Origin: JAAYRQ01 sp035647235
GTDB lineage: Bacteria; Bacillota; Syntrophomonadia; Syntrophomonadales; Syntrophomonadaceae
Length of the DNA stretch: 64,000 bases
Direction of reading: 5' to 3'
Assembly: GCA_964514235.1 (NCBI GenBank)
Contig: CAZEPV010000003.1
Location: forward strand, 93,477 to 157,476
The translations under genes and the position numbers were made by a program. Under the pieces are notes generated by a model. That model was not told where the DNA came from and made no database searches. It was given only the letters and a program-made list of their open reading frames with translations. Numbering within the stretch: the stretch's first letter is position 1; every line of letters begins with the position of its first letter. Below, one piece after another: positions 41,177-50,410 of this stretch.

Positions 41177-42466
41177 ATGAATAAAACAATTAAAAAAGCT
41201 GCTCGGTTTAGGGGAGAAGTTAAAGTCGGGGCTGATAAATCTATATCACATCGGGCTCTTATCTTTTCGGCCTTAGCCACTGGAGAAAGTATTATAAACA
41301 ATTTTTTAAATGCCGAAGATACCTGGGCAACATTAAATTGTATGCGGGGACTGGGTGTGAAAATAGAGGAAAACCAATCTAGCTTAATAGTGAAAGGCCG
41401 TGGTCTAGCAAGCCTAACAGAAGCGAAACAGGTTTTAGAATGTGGTAATTCGGGTACAACTATGCGGTTATTAACTGGCTTGTTAGCTGGCCAAGATTTT
41501 TTTTCCGTATTGACAGGTGATAGATTTTTGAATCAAAGGCCTATGTCCAGGCTTATTAAGCCTTTAAGCCAAATGGGGGCTGAAATTCAAGCTAGGGCAG
41601 GGGGAACCCATGCCCCCCTTGCAATTAAGGGCACGAAATTACGGGGCATGACCTATAATAGTCCTATAGCCAGCGCCCAAGTAAAATCTGCTTTAATTTT
41701 AGCTGGTTTGGGAGCTGATGATGCTACTACTGTAATCGAGCCCCATAAGTCTAGGGATCATACCGAACGGCTCCTTATAGCTATGGGTGCGAACATAGTA
41801 GAAAATAACTTAGCCGTAACTGTTAAACCAAGTAGCAAATTATTTCCCCAAACTATTGAAGTCCCTAACGATATTTCCTCAGCAGCCTTCTTTATGGTAG
41901 CAGCTAGTATTATCCCTGGTGCTGAAATACTTATAAAGAATGTAGGTATTAACCCTACCCGAGCTGGAATAATAGAAGTGTTAAGTGCAATGGGGGTTAG
42001 TATCAAAAAAGAAAATGAAAAAACTCTAAATGGTGAATTAGTCGCCGACTTGCTTGTAGTGGGCGGCAACTTAAACAGTGTAGAAATAAAGGGTGAAATA
42101 CTACCGCGCCTAATAGATGAATTGCCTGTTATCGCAGTGGCCATGGCCGTAGCCCAAGGGACATCTGTAGTAAAGGATGCTCGAGAATTGAGAGTAAAGG
42201 AAACTGACCGTATAAAGGCAATATGTAGTGAATTAAGTAAAATGGGGGTTAATATTACTGAGACCGAAGATGGTTTTATTATTGAAGGCAATTATGATAA
42301 GCTACAAGGGGCAAAAGTTGATAGTTGGGGGGATCACCGTATAGCTATGAGCTTGGCTGTTGCGGGTTTGCTAGCTTCGGGTGAAACGATAATCACTAAT
42401 GCCCAGGTCGTGGATATTTCATTTCCAGACTTTTGGGACAAAATCAATGATTTAGTCTATTATTAA
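41177..42466 (+). CDS. aroA: 3-phosphoshikimate 1-carboxyvinyltransferase (EPSP synthase)
   Basis: EPSP synthase, 429 residues, full length. It joins phosphoenolpyruvate to shikimate 3-phosphate. Motifs are GADKSISHRALIFSALATGES, ECGNSGTTMRLLTGL, RDHTERLL and VKETDRIKAI, and the C-terminal DHRIAMSLAVAGL. GNSGTTMR with the usual glycine-alanine region places it in a standard class; glyphosate sensitivity class is not asserted. ATG at 41177 follows GGTGTG at the tyrA end. Confidence 0.97.
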   Translation: MNKTIKKAARFRGEVKVGADKSISHRALIFSALATGESIINNFLNAEDTWATLNCMRGLGVKIEENQSSLIVKGRGLASLTEAKQVLECGNSGTTMRLLTGLLAGQDFFSVLTGDRFLNQRPMSRLIKPLSQMGAEIQARAGGTHAPLAIKGTKLRGMTYNSPIASAQVKSALILAGLGADDATTVIEPHKSRDHTERLLIAMGANIVENNLAVTVKPSSKLFPQTIEVPNDISSAAFFMVAASIIPGAEILIKNVGINPTRAGIIEVLSAMGVSIKKENEKTLNGELVADLLVVGGNLNSVEIKGEILPRLIDELPVIAVAMAVAQGTSVVKDARELRVKETDRIKAICSELSKMGVNITETEDGFIIEGNYDKLQGAKVDSWGDHRIAMSLAVAGLLASGETIITNAQVVDISFPDFWDKINDLVYY

Positions 42467-42536
42467 AGTTATAATATCAATTTAGTATCGTATTATGTTA
42501 AAATATATTAGAATACTGATAGGTGGTAATTAGCTT

Positions 42537-43193
42537 ATGAAAATTGCCATTGATGGGCCTGCTGGAGCAGGAAAAAGTACAGTGGCTAAACTACTTGCTA
42601 AAGAGTTAGGATTTATTTATATAGATACGGGAGCGATGTATCGTGCACTTACCTTAAAAGCCCTTCGTAAAAATATCAGCTTAGAAAATATTGAATCCCT
42701 TATAAAGTTAGCTAAGTCTACCGAAATTCAATTTAAAAATGAGGATTTCAGGCAAGATATATACTGTGATGAAGAAAATGTTACTGAGGAGATTCGTTCC
42801 CCTGAGGTTAATCTTAATGTCTCGAAATTAGCATCATATCCAGCCATACGTGACATAATGGTAAAAGAACAACGAAAATTAGCCAGAGCTTTTCCCGTAG
42901 TAATGGATGGGCGTGATATCGGGGAATGTGTTTTGCCCGATGCGGATTTTAAATTTTTTGTAACCGCTAGTTTAGAAGTACGGGCTAAGCGGCGGATTTT
43001 GGAACTATCCAAATCGGGTCACCATACTACTTATATAGAGGTGAAAGATGACATTGCCCAAAGGGATACCAGTGATGCCAATCGCAAGGTAGGGGCTTTA
43101 AAGATATTAGATGATTCAATAATAATTGATACATCGGATAAAACTATTGAAGAAGTTTTAAATCTGATGATTGCTTATATTAAACGGGAGTAG
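42537..43193 (+). CDS. cmk: Cytidylate kinase
   Basis: CMP kinase, 218 residues. The P-loop is IDGPAGAGKSTVAKLLA. YIDTGAMYRALT and MDGRDIGECVLPDADFKFF follow, then AQRDTSDANRKVGAL. It makes CDP and dCDP for nucleic acids and lipids. ATG follows GGTGGT. In Firmicutes cmk often follows aroA and precedes plsC and the ispH/rpsA gene, exactly the order here. Confidence 0.96.
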   Translation: MKIAIDGPAGAGKSTVAKLLAKELGFIYIDTGAMYRALTLKALRKNISLENIESLIKLAKSTEIQFKNEDFRQDIYCDEENVTEEIRSPEVNLNVSKLASYPAIRDIMVKEQRKLARAFPVVMDGRDIGECVLPDADFKFFVTASLEVRAKRRILELSKSGHHTTYIEVKDDIAQRDTSDANRKVGALKILDDSIIIDTSDKTIEEVLNLMIAYIKRE

Positions 43194-43197
43194 GGAT

Positions 43198-43791
43198 ATG
43201 TTATATTCAGTACTAAGGCAAATAGTCAAGTTTATTTTCAGTATTTTGGGGCTAAAAAGCCGAGGTTTACATAATATGCCAGATGATGGGGCAATAATTG
43301 TAGCATCGAATCATATTAGCATGTTGGATCCAGTTATAGTAGGGGTGGTAATTAATAGACCAATTCATTTTATGGCTAAGGCAGAGTTATTTAAATACAA
43401 ATTATTGGGCAAATTATTAAAGAAAATATATGTATTTCCAGTTAGACGCGGTGCCGCTGATAGGACCGCCATAAGAAAGTCTATTTCCATACTCAATGAA
43501 GGTGAAGTATTAGGCATATTCCCTGAGGGTTCCAGAAATAAAGAAGGGGATAATATGAAAGTGCAAGCTGGTACCGCTATGATTGCTCTAAAAACTAATT
43601 CTCCAATTTTACCAGTAGCCTGTGTGGGGACTAATCGAAAGTTTCCTTTGGGCTGGTTTAAGCCCCTGGAAGTTAGGATAGGTAAGCCTATAGGACTAGG
43701 GGAATTTCTGGATAAAAAAGTTAATTCTATGCTTTTGGCAGAAGTTTCCGACCTTATTTCTGCGGAAATTAATAATCTTTTACAAGAATAA
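43198..43791 (+). CDS. plsC: 1-acyl-sn-glycerol-3-phosphate acyltransferase
   Basis: A 197-residue PlsC-type acyltransferase. It has the catalytic NHISMLD (HX4D) motif, FPEGSRNKEG and PVACVG, with a short hydrophobic N-terminus (VKFIFSILGL). It makes phosphatidic acid from lysophosphatidate. ATG at 43198 follows GGGAGTAGGG; an in-frame upstream ATG within cmk is rejected. Confidence 0.92.
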   Translation: MLYSVLRQIVKFIFSILGLKSRGLHNMPDDGAIIVASNHISMLDPVIVGVVINRPIHFMAKAELFKYKLLGKLLKKIYVFPVRRGAADRTAIRKSISILNEGEVLGIFPEGSRNKEGDNMKVQAGTAMIALKTNSPILPVACVGTNRKFPLGWFKPLEVRIGKPIGLGEFLDKKVNSMLLAEVSDLISAEINNLLQE

Positions 43792-43845
43792 GCAGGAATT
43801 AGTTAATATTATGAGAAGATATAAATATTTGTGAGGTTTTTTGTA

Positions 43846-45867
43846 GTGGAAACTCGTTTAGCAAAATATGCAGGTTTTTGTTCAGGAGTTAAAAGGGCTT
43901 TTGCTATTGCTGAAGAAGTTATAAACGAAGATGATAATTGGTCTACATTAGGTCCTTTAGTCCATAATGATTTAGTAGTAAATTATTTTGCCAATAAAGG
44001 GCTAGGAAAAATTGAAAATTTAAACGATATAGGCAATAACAGCGTATCAGAAGGTATTATTATTAGGGCCCATGGTATATCACCTGAATTTATTAAGGAT
44101 ATAAAGGACAAAGGATTTAAAATTAGGGATGCCACTTGTCCTTTAGTAAAAAGGGTTCATGATCTTGTTGTTGAATTAGATAAAGAGGACTATAGTATAG
44201 TTATTTTTGGAGCTAACAGTCATCCTGAGGTACAAGGCATAAAGGGATGGTGTGCAAATAAAGCTACTGTAATAGAAAATATCGAAGATGCTAGAGCATA
44301 TACTAAACAAAAAAGAATTGGGCTAGTATCTCAAACTACGAAAGACGAAGAAGAGTTTTTTGCAGTAGCAAATATTCTATTAGCTAAAACTAATGAATTA
44401 AGGGTTTTTAATACTATTTGCTTAGCGACCAGAAGGAGGCAAGAAGCGGCTAGAGAACTTGCCCAGGAAGTGGACTTAATGTTAGTTATAGGTGATAGGA
44501 AAAGCTCAAACACAACCACTCTTTATAATGAGTGTGTTAATACCGGAGTAAGAACTTACTTAATTCAAACTGCTTCTAATATAGAAGATAAGTGGTTGCA
44601 TGGTGTAAATAGGGTAGGAATTACAGCAGGTGCATCAACTCCGGATTGGATTATTAAGGAGGTATTTGATAGGATGACAGGTTACGATGAGAACCAAAAC
44701 CAAGAATTGGAAAGCCAATCGGCAAATAACGAGGAATCATTCGCTGAATTAGAGGCTGAAATGGCGGAAATGGAGGCACCTAGTCGCGGCGATGTTATAA
44801 AAGGGACTGTAATTCAGGTTCTAGATGATGAAGTTATGGTTGATGTTGGAGGAAAATCAGAAGGAATTATTCCTTTACGGGAATTATCAGTTACGGAATT
44901 AGAAACATGTAAAGATGTAGTTGAAGTAGGAGAAGAAATCGAAGTATTAGTTCTTAAATGGGATCCCGATGGGACTATATTATTATCTAAAAAGAAAGTA
45001 GATACTAATAAAGTTTTAGACCAGATTGAAGAGGACTTTAATGCTGGCAATCTACTTAATGGTACAATTACTGATGTTGTAAAAGGTGGTCTTTTGGTTG
45101 ATGTAGGTATTGTAGCATTTTTACCTGCATCACATGTAGATGTTGGCTATGTTAAAAACTTAGAAGAATATAAGGGTAAAAATTTCGATTTTAAAATTAT
45201 TGAGTTTAACCGTAACAAAAGACGGGGTTCACAAATAGTAGTGTCCCGTAAAGAATTAGTTGAACAAGAAAGACAAAAACTTAAGGAAGAATTTTGGAAT
45301 AGTATTGAAGAAGGGCAAACCCGTCTAGGTAAAGTTAAGAGGATTGTGGATTATGGTGCATTTATTGATTTAGGTGGTTATGAAGGCTTACTTCATGTCT
45401 CCGAATTAGAACACCGTCGAGTGAACCATCCTTCTGACATATTAGCTGAAGGTGAAGAATTAGATGTATTCATTCTTAGTATCGATAGGGAGCAGGAAAG
45501 AGTTTCATTGAGTAGAAAAGCACTCTTAAAAAGCCCTTGGGAAACCTTTGTCGAAAACAACTTTGAAGAGGATATAATAGAAGGTACAGTAGTTAGGATT
45601 GCTCCTTTTGGTGCATTTGTCGAACTAATTCCAGGTGTAGATGGATTAATTCATATTTCACAATTGGCCAATTACCGGGTGGAAAAACCCGAAGACGTAG
45701 TAACAGTTGGGGAAAATATTTCTATTAAGATAATCAGTCTTGATTTGGAAGAAAAGAAGGTAGGATTATCTTTAAAACAAGTAGCTGAGGATGAAGAAGA
45801 ACAGGAAATCCAAGAATACTTGGAAAGCCAAGATGAAGTAGATGAGCTAGATGAGGTAGACGAATAA
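43846..45867 (+). CDS. IspH-RpsA fusion: HMBPP reductase plus S1 RNA-binding domains
   Basis: A protein of about 673 residues. The N-terminal 280 residues are 4-hydroxy-3-methylbut-2-enyl diphosphate reductase (IspH), which makes IPP and DMAPP. Iron-sulfur cysteines are in AGFCSGVKRAF, DATCPLVKRVHD and NTICLATRRRQE; VHNDLVV and GDRKSSNTTTL are also conserved. After an acidic linker (about 280-310) four S1 domains follow (starting near GDVIKGTVIQVLDDEVMVDV and ending before residue 655), as in ribosomal protein S1. The final 20 residues are acidic. Such fusions are known in Clostridia. GTG at 43846 is eight bases after GAGGT; the upstream GTG at 43831 overlaps that site. Confidence 0.93.
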   Translation: METRLAKYAGFCSGVKRAFAIAEEVINEDDNWSTLGPLVHNDLVVNYFANKGLGKIENLNDIGNNSVSEGIIIRAHGISPEFIKDIKDKGFKIRDATCPLVKRVHDLVVELDKEDYSIVIFGANSHPEVQGIKGWCANKATVIENIEDARAYTKQKRIGLVSQTTKDEEEFFAVANILLAKTNELRVFNTICLATRRRQEAARELAQEVDLMLVIGDRKSSNTTTLYNECVNTGVRTYLIQTASNIEDKWLHGVNRVGITAGASTPDWIIKEVFDRMTGYDENQNQELESQSANNEESFAELEAEMAEMEAPSRGDVIKGTVIQVLDDEVMVDVGGKSEGIIPLRELSVTELETCKDVVEVGEEIEVLVLKWDPDGTILLSKKKVDTNKVLDQIEEDFNAGNLLNGTITDVVKGGLLVDVGIVAFLPASHVDVGYVKNLEEYKGKNFDFKIIEFNRNKRRGSQIVVSRKELVEQERQKLKEEFWNSIEEGQTRLGKVKRIVDYGAFIDLGGYEGLLHVSELEHRRVNHPSDILAEGEELDVFILSIDREQERVSLSRKALLKSPWETFVENNFEEDIIEGTVVRIAPFGAFVELIPGVDGLIHISQLANYRVEKPEDVVTVGENISIKIISLDLEEKKVGLSLKQVAEDEEEQEIQEYLESQDEVDELDEVDE

Positions 45868-45900
45868 CTTGGTATAAGCTCATTTTTAACTACATTAATT

Positions 45901-45930
45901 AAAATAGGCTGCTTAAGGCAGTCTATTTTT
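45901..45930 (+). terminator. Intrinsic terminator
   Basis: AAATAGGCTGC (45902-45912) pairs with GCAGTCTATTT (45918-45928), one mismatch, with T run. Confidence 0.85.
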
Positions 45931-45950
45931 AATAGATAGGAAGTGTTTAT

Positions 45951-46547
45951 GTGAAAGTAACAGGTGCTATATTAGCTGGCGGAAAAAGTACTCGCATGAA
46001 ATATAATAAATCCTTTGCCAAGATAGGTGAAAAGAACATAATTGAAATTATACTGGCTAAATTTGAAGATATGTTTGATGACATTATTATTATTACTAAT
46101 GAACCTAAAGAATATGAGTTTTTAGGTAAACCTATGTATAGGGATATTTTTGTAGGCCTAGGCCCCATAAGTGGTATACATTCTGCCCTTATTAATAGCA
46201 CTAATGATGTCACCTTTGTTTTGGCCTGTGACATGCCTTTTGTGCCTGAGAATTTAATAGAATATATGTTAAATAAAATTGAAGGTTATGATACTGTAGT
46301 AGCTAGAACTAATAATTTCTTTCAAGCTACATCAGCCGTATATCACCAAAGTAGTCTACCAGTACTGACTAATTGTTTGGAAAACAACAAACTTAAAACA
46401 ACCCTGATATTTAGGGAAATGAAGGCAAAGATTCTTGATGAACCAGAACTGATGGGATTTGGCAACCTAGACGAGATATTTTTAAATATTAATGATGAAT
46501 TTGCCCTATCTAATGCTCGGAAAATTGCAAGGAGGTTTTTCGAATAA
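45951..46547 (+). CDS. mobA: Molybdenum cofactor guanylyltransferase-like protein
   Basis: A 198-residue MobA-type nucleotidyltransferase. The signature is AILAGGKSTRMKYNKSF, with ACDMPFVPENLI providing the Mg-binding Asp. It attaches GMP to molybdopterin. LGPISGIHSAL is also characteristic. GTG at 45951 after TAGGAAGTG. No other molybdenum-cofactor genes are in the window. Its TAA stop overlaps the presumed ATA start of fni. Confidence 0.9.
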   Translation: MKVTGAILAGGKSTRMKYNKSFAKIGEKNIIEIILAKFEDMFDDIIIITNEPKEYEFLGKPMYRDIFVGLGPISGIHSALINSTNDVTFVLACDMPFVPENLIEYMLNKIEGYDTVVARTNNFFQATSAVYHQSSLPVLTNCLENNKLKTTLIFREMKAKILDEPELMGFGNLDEIFLNINDEFALSNARKIARRFFE

Positions 46548-47599
46548 GAGAAAAACGAAAGGATGAACATATTACCTTAGCTAGCCTTAATGAAGATGGG
46601 CCATCTTCTACTAAATTAGAAGATTTTTTGCTGCTTCACCAAGCAATTGCTGAGATTGATATGGACGAAATAGACCTAAGCACTAATTTTTTGGGCAAAA
46701 AAATGGATTTACCTATTATAGTTAATGCCATTACGGGTGGAACGGCTAAAGCTGAAAAAATAAATAAAATTTTGGCTAGAATGACTAGGAAATATAATAT
46801 CGCCATGGCAGTTGGTTCACAGACCATAGCAATTAAATCTCCTGAAGTAGCTGATACTTTTGCTGTAGTGCGAAAGGAAAACCCCCAAGGGATAGTCTTG
46901 GCAAATATTGGGGCTAATGAAGCAGTTGCCCACGTAATAGAAGCGATAGAAATGATTGGAGCTGATGCTGTTCAGCTTCATTTTAATATTCCCCAGGAAT
47001 TAGCAATGTGGGAAGGAAATCGTAATTTTAAGGGGATTTTATCTAATGTAAAAGAAATTGTTACCCATTCCCCTGTACCTGTAATTGCCAAGGAAGTTGG
47101 TTTTGGTTTTTCCCGAGAAGCAGTTTTTGCTCTTTTTAATGCTGGGGTAAAGAATTTTGATATCGGTGGTAAGGGTGGTACTAATTTTATAGTTATCGAA
47201 GATCAAAGAGGGGGATTATTCCAAGGCGAATTCAACGATTGGGGGATTCCTACCGCTTATAGTTTAGTTGAGGCATTAAGCCTTAAATTACCTATCGAAA
47301 TAATAGCATCAGGGGGAATCAGGACTACATTAGATATTACTAAATCACTAGCTATGGGGGCAGATTATGTTGGCATCGCGGGGCTGTTTTTGAAATTAAT
47401 TATTAATCAAAATGAAGAAAACTTGGAGAAGATTATTAATAATATGATATATAGACTAAAAGCATCTTTATTAATGTGTGGAGCTAAAAACATAAGAGAA
47501 CTTAGGCAGAAACCCGTAATAATAATAGGGCAGGCTAAGGAATACTTGGAGGCCAGAAATATAGACACAGCTTGCTGGGCCAATAAAAATTCGTATTAA
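46544..47599 (+). CDS. fni: Type 2 isopentenyl-diphosphate isomerase, apparent ATA start
   Basis: FMN/NADPH-dependent IPP isomerase, 351 residues if it starts at 46544. Motifs are LPIIVNAITGGT, IGANEA, QLHFNIPQEL, DIGGKGGTNF and ASGGIRTTLDITKSLAMGAD. The family-conserved N-terminus RKDEHI is encoded in frame at 46556-46573, before the first standard start codon (TTG 46628). The only initiator suited to AAGGAGG (46529-46535) is ATA at 46544, overlapping the mobA stop as ATAA. It works with IspH, encoded just upstream, to balance IPP and DMAPP. A frameshift-fused mobA-fni product is a less likely alternative. Confidence 0.85.
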   Translation: MREKRKDEHITLASLNEDGPSSTKLEDFLLLHQAIAEIDMDEIDLSTNFLGKKMDLPIIVNAITGGTAKAEKINKILARMTRKYNIAMAVGSQTIAIKSPEVADTFAVVRKENPQGIVLANIGANEAVAHVIEAIEMIGADAVQLHFNIPQELAMWEGNRNFKGILSNVKEIVTHSPVPVIAKEVGFGFSREAVFALFNAGVKNFDIGGKGGTNFIVIEDQRGGLFQGEFNDWGIPTAYSLVEALSLKLPIEIIASGGIRTTLDITKSLAMGADYVGIAGLFLKLIINQNEENLEKIINNMIYRLKASLLMCGAKNIRELRQKPVIIIGQAKEYLEARNIDTACWANKNSY

Positions 47600-47604
47600 G
47601 GAAC

Positions 47605-47701
47605 TTTCTCCAAGGATATGGAGACTAAACTAGGACTTATGTCTGTCGGTACTGCCGTCCCCGTGATATGCCAGTTAGAATTTAATAATTAAGAATTAAA
47701 A
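47605..47701 (+). other. Intergenic stretch with short inverted repeats
   Basis: Between fni and its terminator lie CTCC-N8-GGAG, GGAC-TTAT-GTCT and CGG-TACTG-CCG hairpins. It is more GC-rich than other gaps. No known RNA family is recognised; it may be a structured 3' UTR or small RNA. Confidence 0.25.
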
Positions 47702-47727
47702 AATAAGCTTAAGAGCTTATTTTTTTG
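47702..47727 (+). terminator. Intrinsic terminator after fni
   Basis: AATAAGCT-TAAG-AGCTTATT stem (47702-47721) followed by TTTTT. Confidence 0.85.
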
Positions 47728-47780
47728 TCTTATAAGGGCAATATATTTAAAAGGAAAAATTTTAGGGAGGATGGTTTAAG

Positions 47781-48494
47781 GTGACAAGTTTTCCGTTTGG
47801 TTTAATTGCCCTAGTAGTAATTTCTATATTAATTTATTTTGGAGTAGCCCATCGGGTTTTAGACAGACTAAGATTATCAGATAAGGCTGCCTTAGCAGTT
47901 ATTGCCGCCATTATAGTGGGGAGTTTTATAGATCTTCCCATCAGCAGTCGAATCACTATAAATCTGGGCGGAATTGTTGCGGTAGGTTTGGCTCTTTATG
48001 TTTGGATAGGGGCTGGTACATCCTATGAGAAAATTCGTTCGGTTGTGGCAGCTATAATTACAGCTTTAGTTCTATTTTTGGCAGGCAGGTATCTAGGAGC
48101 CACTCCAGAGCAAATATTTATTGATCCCATCTATATTTATCCTATCACTGCGGGAATCGTAGGATATCTGGCTGGTCGCTCTAGAAGGGGTGCTTTTTTT
48201 GCCGCAGTTATGGGGGTATTAGCTTTAGATGTTGGTCAATATATATATCTAGCTACTAATGGTATTCGGGGTACAGTTATGGTCGGGGGGGCTGGTGCCT
48301 TCGATTCTTTAATCCTAGCTGGGATTTTAGCAGTACTACTGGCCGAAACTATAGGTGAAACCTTAGAGCGAATCCAAGGTGGTCCCAAGACCGAAGGACG
48401 GCCAGAGGAATTAATTAAAAATCTAAAGGAACCAGAGCCAGCCCATAAACCCATAGAAGAAAATGATAAGCGGGGTGACAAGGATGAAGAATAA
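47781..48494 (+). CDS. DUF1614 membrane protein
   Basis: A 237-residue polytopic protein with about seven predicted helices up to residue 195 and a charged cytoplasmic tail. GGIVAVGLALYVWIGAG and VGGAGAFDSLILAGILAVLLAE resemble DUF1614. Function unknown. GTG at 47781 after GGGAGG. It overlaps spoIIP by 11 bases, so it belongs to the sporulation operon. Confidence 0.8.
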   Translation: MTSFPFGLIALVVISILIYFGVAHRVLDRLRLSDKAALAVIAAIIVGSFIDLPISSRITINLGGIVAVGLALYVWIGAGTSYEKIRSVVAAIITALVLFLAGRYLGATPEQIFIDPIYIYPITAGIVGYLAGRSRRGAFFAAVMGVLALDVGQYIYLATNGIRGTVMVGGAGAFDSLILAGILAVLLAETIGETLERIQGGPKTEGRPEELIKNLKEPEPAHKPIEENDKRGDKDEE

Positions 48495-49527
48495 AAACTT
48501 TATAGTATTAATTTTCGTATTCCTTTTTATTTTAGTTTTAAATTCTACTACAATGGCACATGAAGAAAGTCCATTTGGTGAATATGTTACTTTGCTAGAT
48601 GAAAACAATAAAATTATTCATCAAACGGCTACTTTAGTTCATGTGGGTGATGAATATATAGATGCCGATAATTCGAGGTATAAGGTTATCAAAGTTATAG
48701 GAAATACTGCTAAATGTGATTATGTTGGACAAGAACAAATGCCCCAAGTCACCTATGATAAGAAAGCTCAAACTTGGACTTTCCCCGATGATATAGTCCC
48801 AGTCGCCCAAGCTGATAATAATACAGTAGCCATTTATGTTACCCATAGTGATGAATCCTATATTCCTGGGGATGGGACTGAGAGCATAGAAGGGGATGGG
48901 GGGATATATGATGTGGCTAATGCCTTTGCTGCTCAATTGAAGGCACATGATTTCAATGTAGTTTTTAATGATAACAATCATAATCCCCATGATATAAATG
49001 CCTATAATCGTTCCCGAAAAACGGCTACCAATCTTCTGAAAAATAACCCCATTGCTATTTTTGATGTGCATAGGGATGCAATTCCAGCCGAACAATATGA
49101 AGGTAAGGTAAAGGGTAAAGATGTGACTAAAATCAAATTGGTAGTAGGGCGAACCAATCCTAATTCTAAAACTAATTTAGAATTTGCCAAAAAAATTAAA
49201 GCAGTAATGGACGAAAAAAAGTCAGGCCTATCTAATGGAATATTTCTAGGCAAAGGGGATTATAATCAAGACTTAAGCCCTAGAGCCTTGCTGATAGAGG
49301 TAGGTAGCCATGAAAATGATAAGGGGGCAGCTATTGCAGGTGTTAAGGAATTTGCAGATATAATTCCTACAGCGGTAGGTGCAGATACTAGCAATCCGGG
49401 ACCAGCTAAAAAACCAAGCAAAGATGATCAAGGTGCGGGAACTACAATTTTAATTATATTGGTAGTCCTAGGTGCAGCTATGGGGGGGTTTTATTTATTG
49501 AATAAAGGGCCTTCCTCAGATGGATAA
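48484..49527 (+). CDS. spoIIP: Stage II sporulation protein P
   Basis: SpoIIP, 347 residues. It is a cell-wall amidase/endopeptidase of the engulfment complex with SpoIID and SpoIIM. An N-terminal membrane helix (8-26) leads to an extracytoplasmic region. The amidase domain is at about 125-300: VTHSDESYIPGDGTES with catalytic-site His, AIFDVHRDA and a LLIEVGSHEND ending. A second hydrophobic segment lies at the C-terminus (about 322-341), not usual in Bacillus SpoIIP. ATG at 48484. It is overlapped on both sides by neighbours. Confidence 0.92.
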   Translation: MKNKNFIVLIFVFLFILVLNSTTMAHEESPFGEYVTLLDENNKIIHQTATLVHVGDEYIDADNSRYKVIKVIGNTAKCDYVGQEQMPQVTYDKKAQTWTFPDDIVPVAQADNNTVAIYVTHSDESYIPGDGTESIEGDGGIYDVANAFAAQLKAHDFNVVFNDNNHNPHDINAYNRSRKTATNLLKNNPIAIFDVHRDAIPAEQYEGKVKGKDVTKIKLVVGRTNPNSKTNLEFAKKIKAVMDEKKSGLSNGIFLGKGDYNQDLSPRALLIEVGSHENDKGAAIAGVKEFADIIPTAVGADTSNPGPAKKPSKDDQGAGTTILIILVVLGAAMGGFYLLNKGPSSDG

Positions 49528-50410
49528 GTATTTGGTAGTAATTTTAAGCGGGATAGTAGCTGGGTTTATTGTGCGGTTAATTATGTTGCGTAGTGATTAT
49601 CGCCATTATCCAGCTTACCCCCACGGCTACTTTACCCATTTAGCCTTGGGTTTTATAGCGGCCAGTTTGGGAGCAGTTGCTGTACCAGCTATTGCCAAGC
49701 CAGATTATGTGGCAGTAACCTTTTTAGTTTTAGCTGCACAGCAATTTAGGGAAATTCGGAATATGGAAAGGGAAACCCTAAATAAGTTAGAGGAAACTAA
49801 ATTAATTCCCCGAGGCAATGATTATATCGAAGGCATAGCCAGGGTTTTTGAATCAAGGAATTATTGGGCTATTATTACTGCCTTAGCTACTAGTGCAACT
49901 AGTCAATGGTTAGACCTAAAGTTTGCACTTATTACGGGGGGAATATTTATAGTTGTTTCTCTAATACTTATGAGGGGTTCCTATTTAGGCGATATTGTGG
50001 AGGTAGTGGAAGCTGGGCTCCATTTTGATGGTTCCTTGCTCATGGTGGATGATGTAGTGATTATGAATGTAGCTTTACCTATAACGAAAGAAAAAATATT
50101 GGCAGAGGGCATAGGAGTATTAATTAAACCCAAAGACGATGATGCCCGTTTAACCCTGCATAGTCCAGGGCAAAGGATGGCGATTATTCACGATGTGGTT
50201 TCGATCTTAGGGACTAAAGTAGATATGAATGAAACAGAATTAGCTCCTATGGCACGAAAAAATGCGGATGCTGGATATTTGGGTTTTTTCATTCTCCCCA
50301 ATGAACCAGATATAGAAATGCTGATAGAAATAATAAAAAGAGTGCCTATACTTGAAACATCCAGGGGAACAGCATTAAAGAGTTTCTATGGTAGAAAGGC
50401 GGCTGATTAA
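49520..50410 (+). CDS. YIEGIA family membrane protein
   Basis: A 296-residue membrane protein that carries the motif YIEGIA itself at residues 102-107. Hydrophobic segments lie at about 3-22, 40-58 and 63-75, and at 115-155; the C-terminal 130 residues look cytoplasmic. The family is found in spore-formers; function is not established to my knowledge. It overlaps spoIIP by eight bases, and its small partner overlaps its stop by one base (TAATG). Confidence 0.9.
   Translation: MDKYLVVILSGIVAGFIVRLIMLRSDYRHYPAYPHGYFTHLALGFIAASLGAVAVPAIAKPDYVAVTFLVLAAQQFREIRNMERETLNKLEETKLIPRGNDYIEGIARVFESRNYWAIITALATSATSQWLDLKFALITGGIFIVVSLILMRGSYLGDIVEVVEAGLHFDGSLLMVDDVVIMNVALPITKEKILAEGIGVLIKPKDDDARLTLHSPGQRMAIIHDVVSILGTKVDMNETELAPMARKNADAGYLGFFILPNEPDIEMLIEIIKRVPILETSRGTALKSFYGRKAAD

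Noticed and set aside
41758..42291. Leftward 177-codon frame opposite aroA
   Set aside because: Antisense shadow of EPSP synthase.
46628..46630. TTG as the real start of fni
   Set aside because: It would remove the conserved RKDEHI segment, and no ribosome binding site precedes it.
48634..49095. Leftward 153-codon frame opposite spoIIP
   Set aside because: Antisense to the conserved amidase; no ribosome binding site and biased composition.
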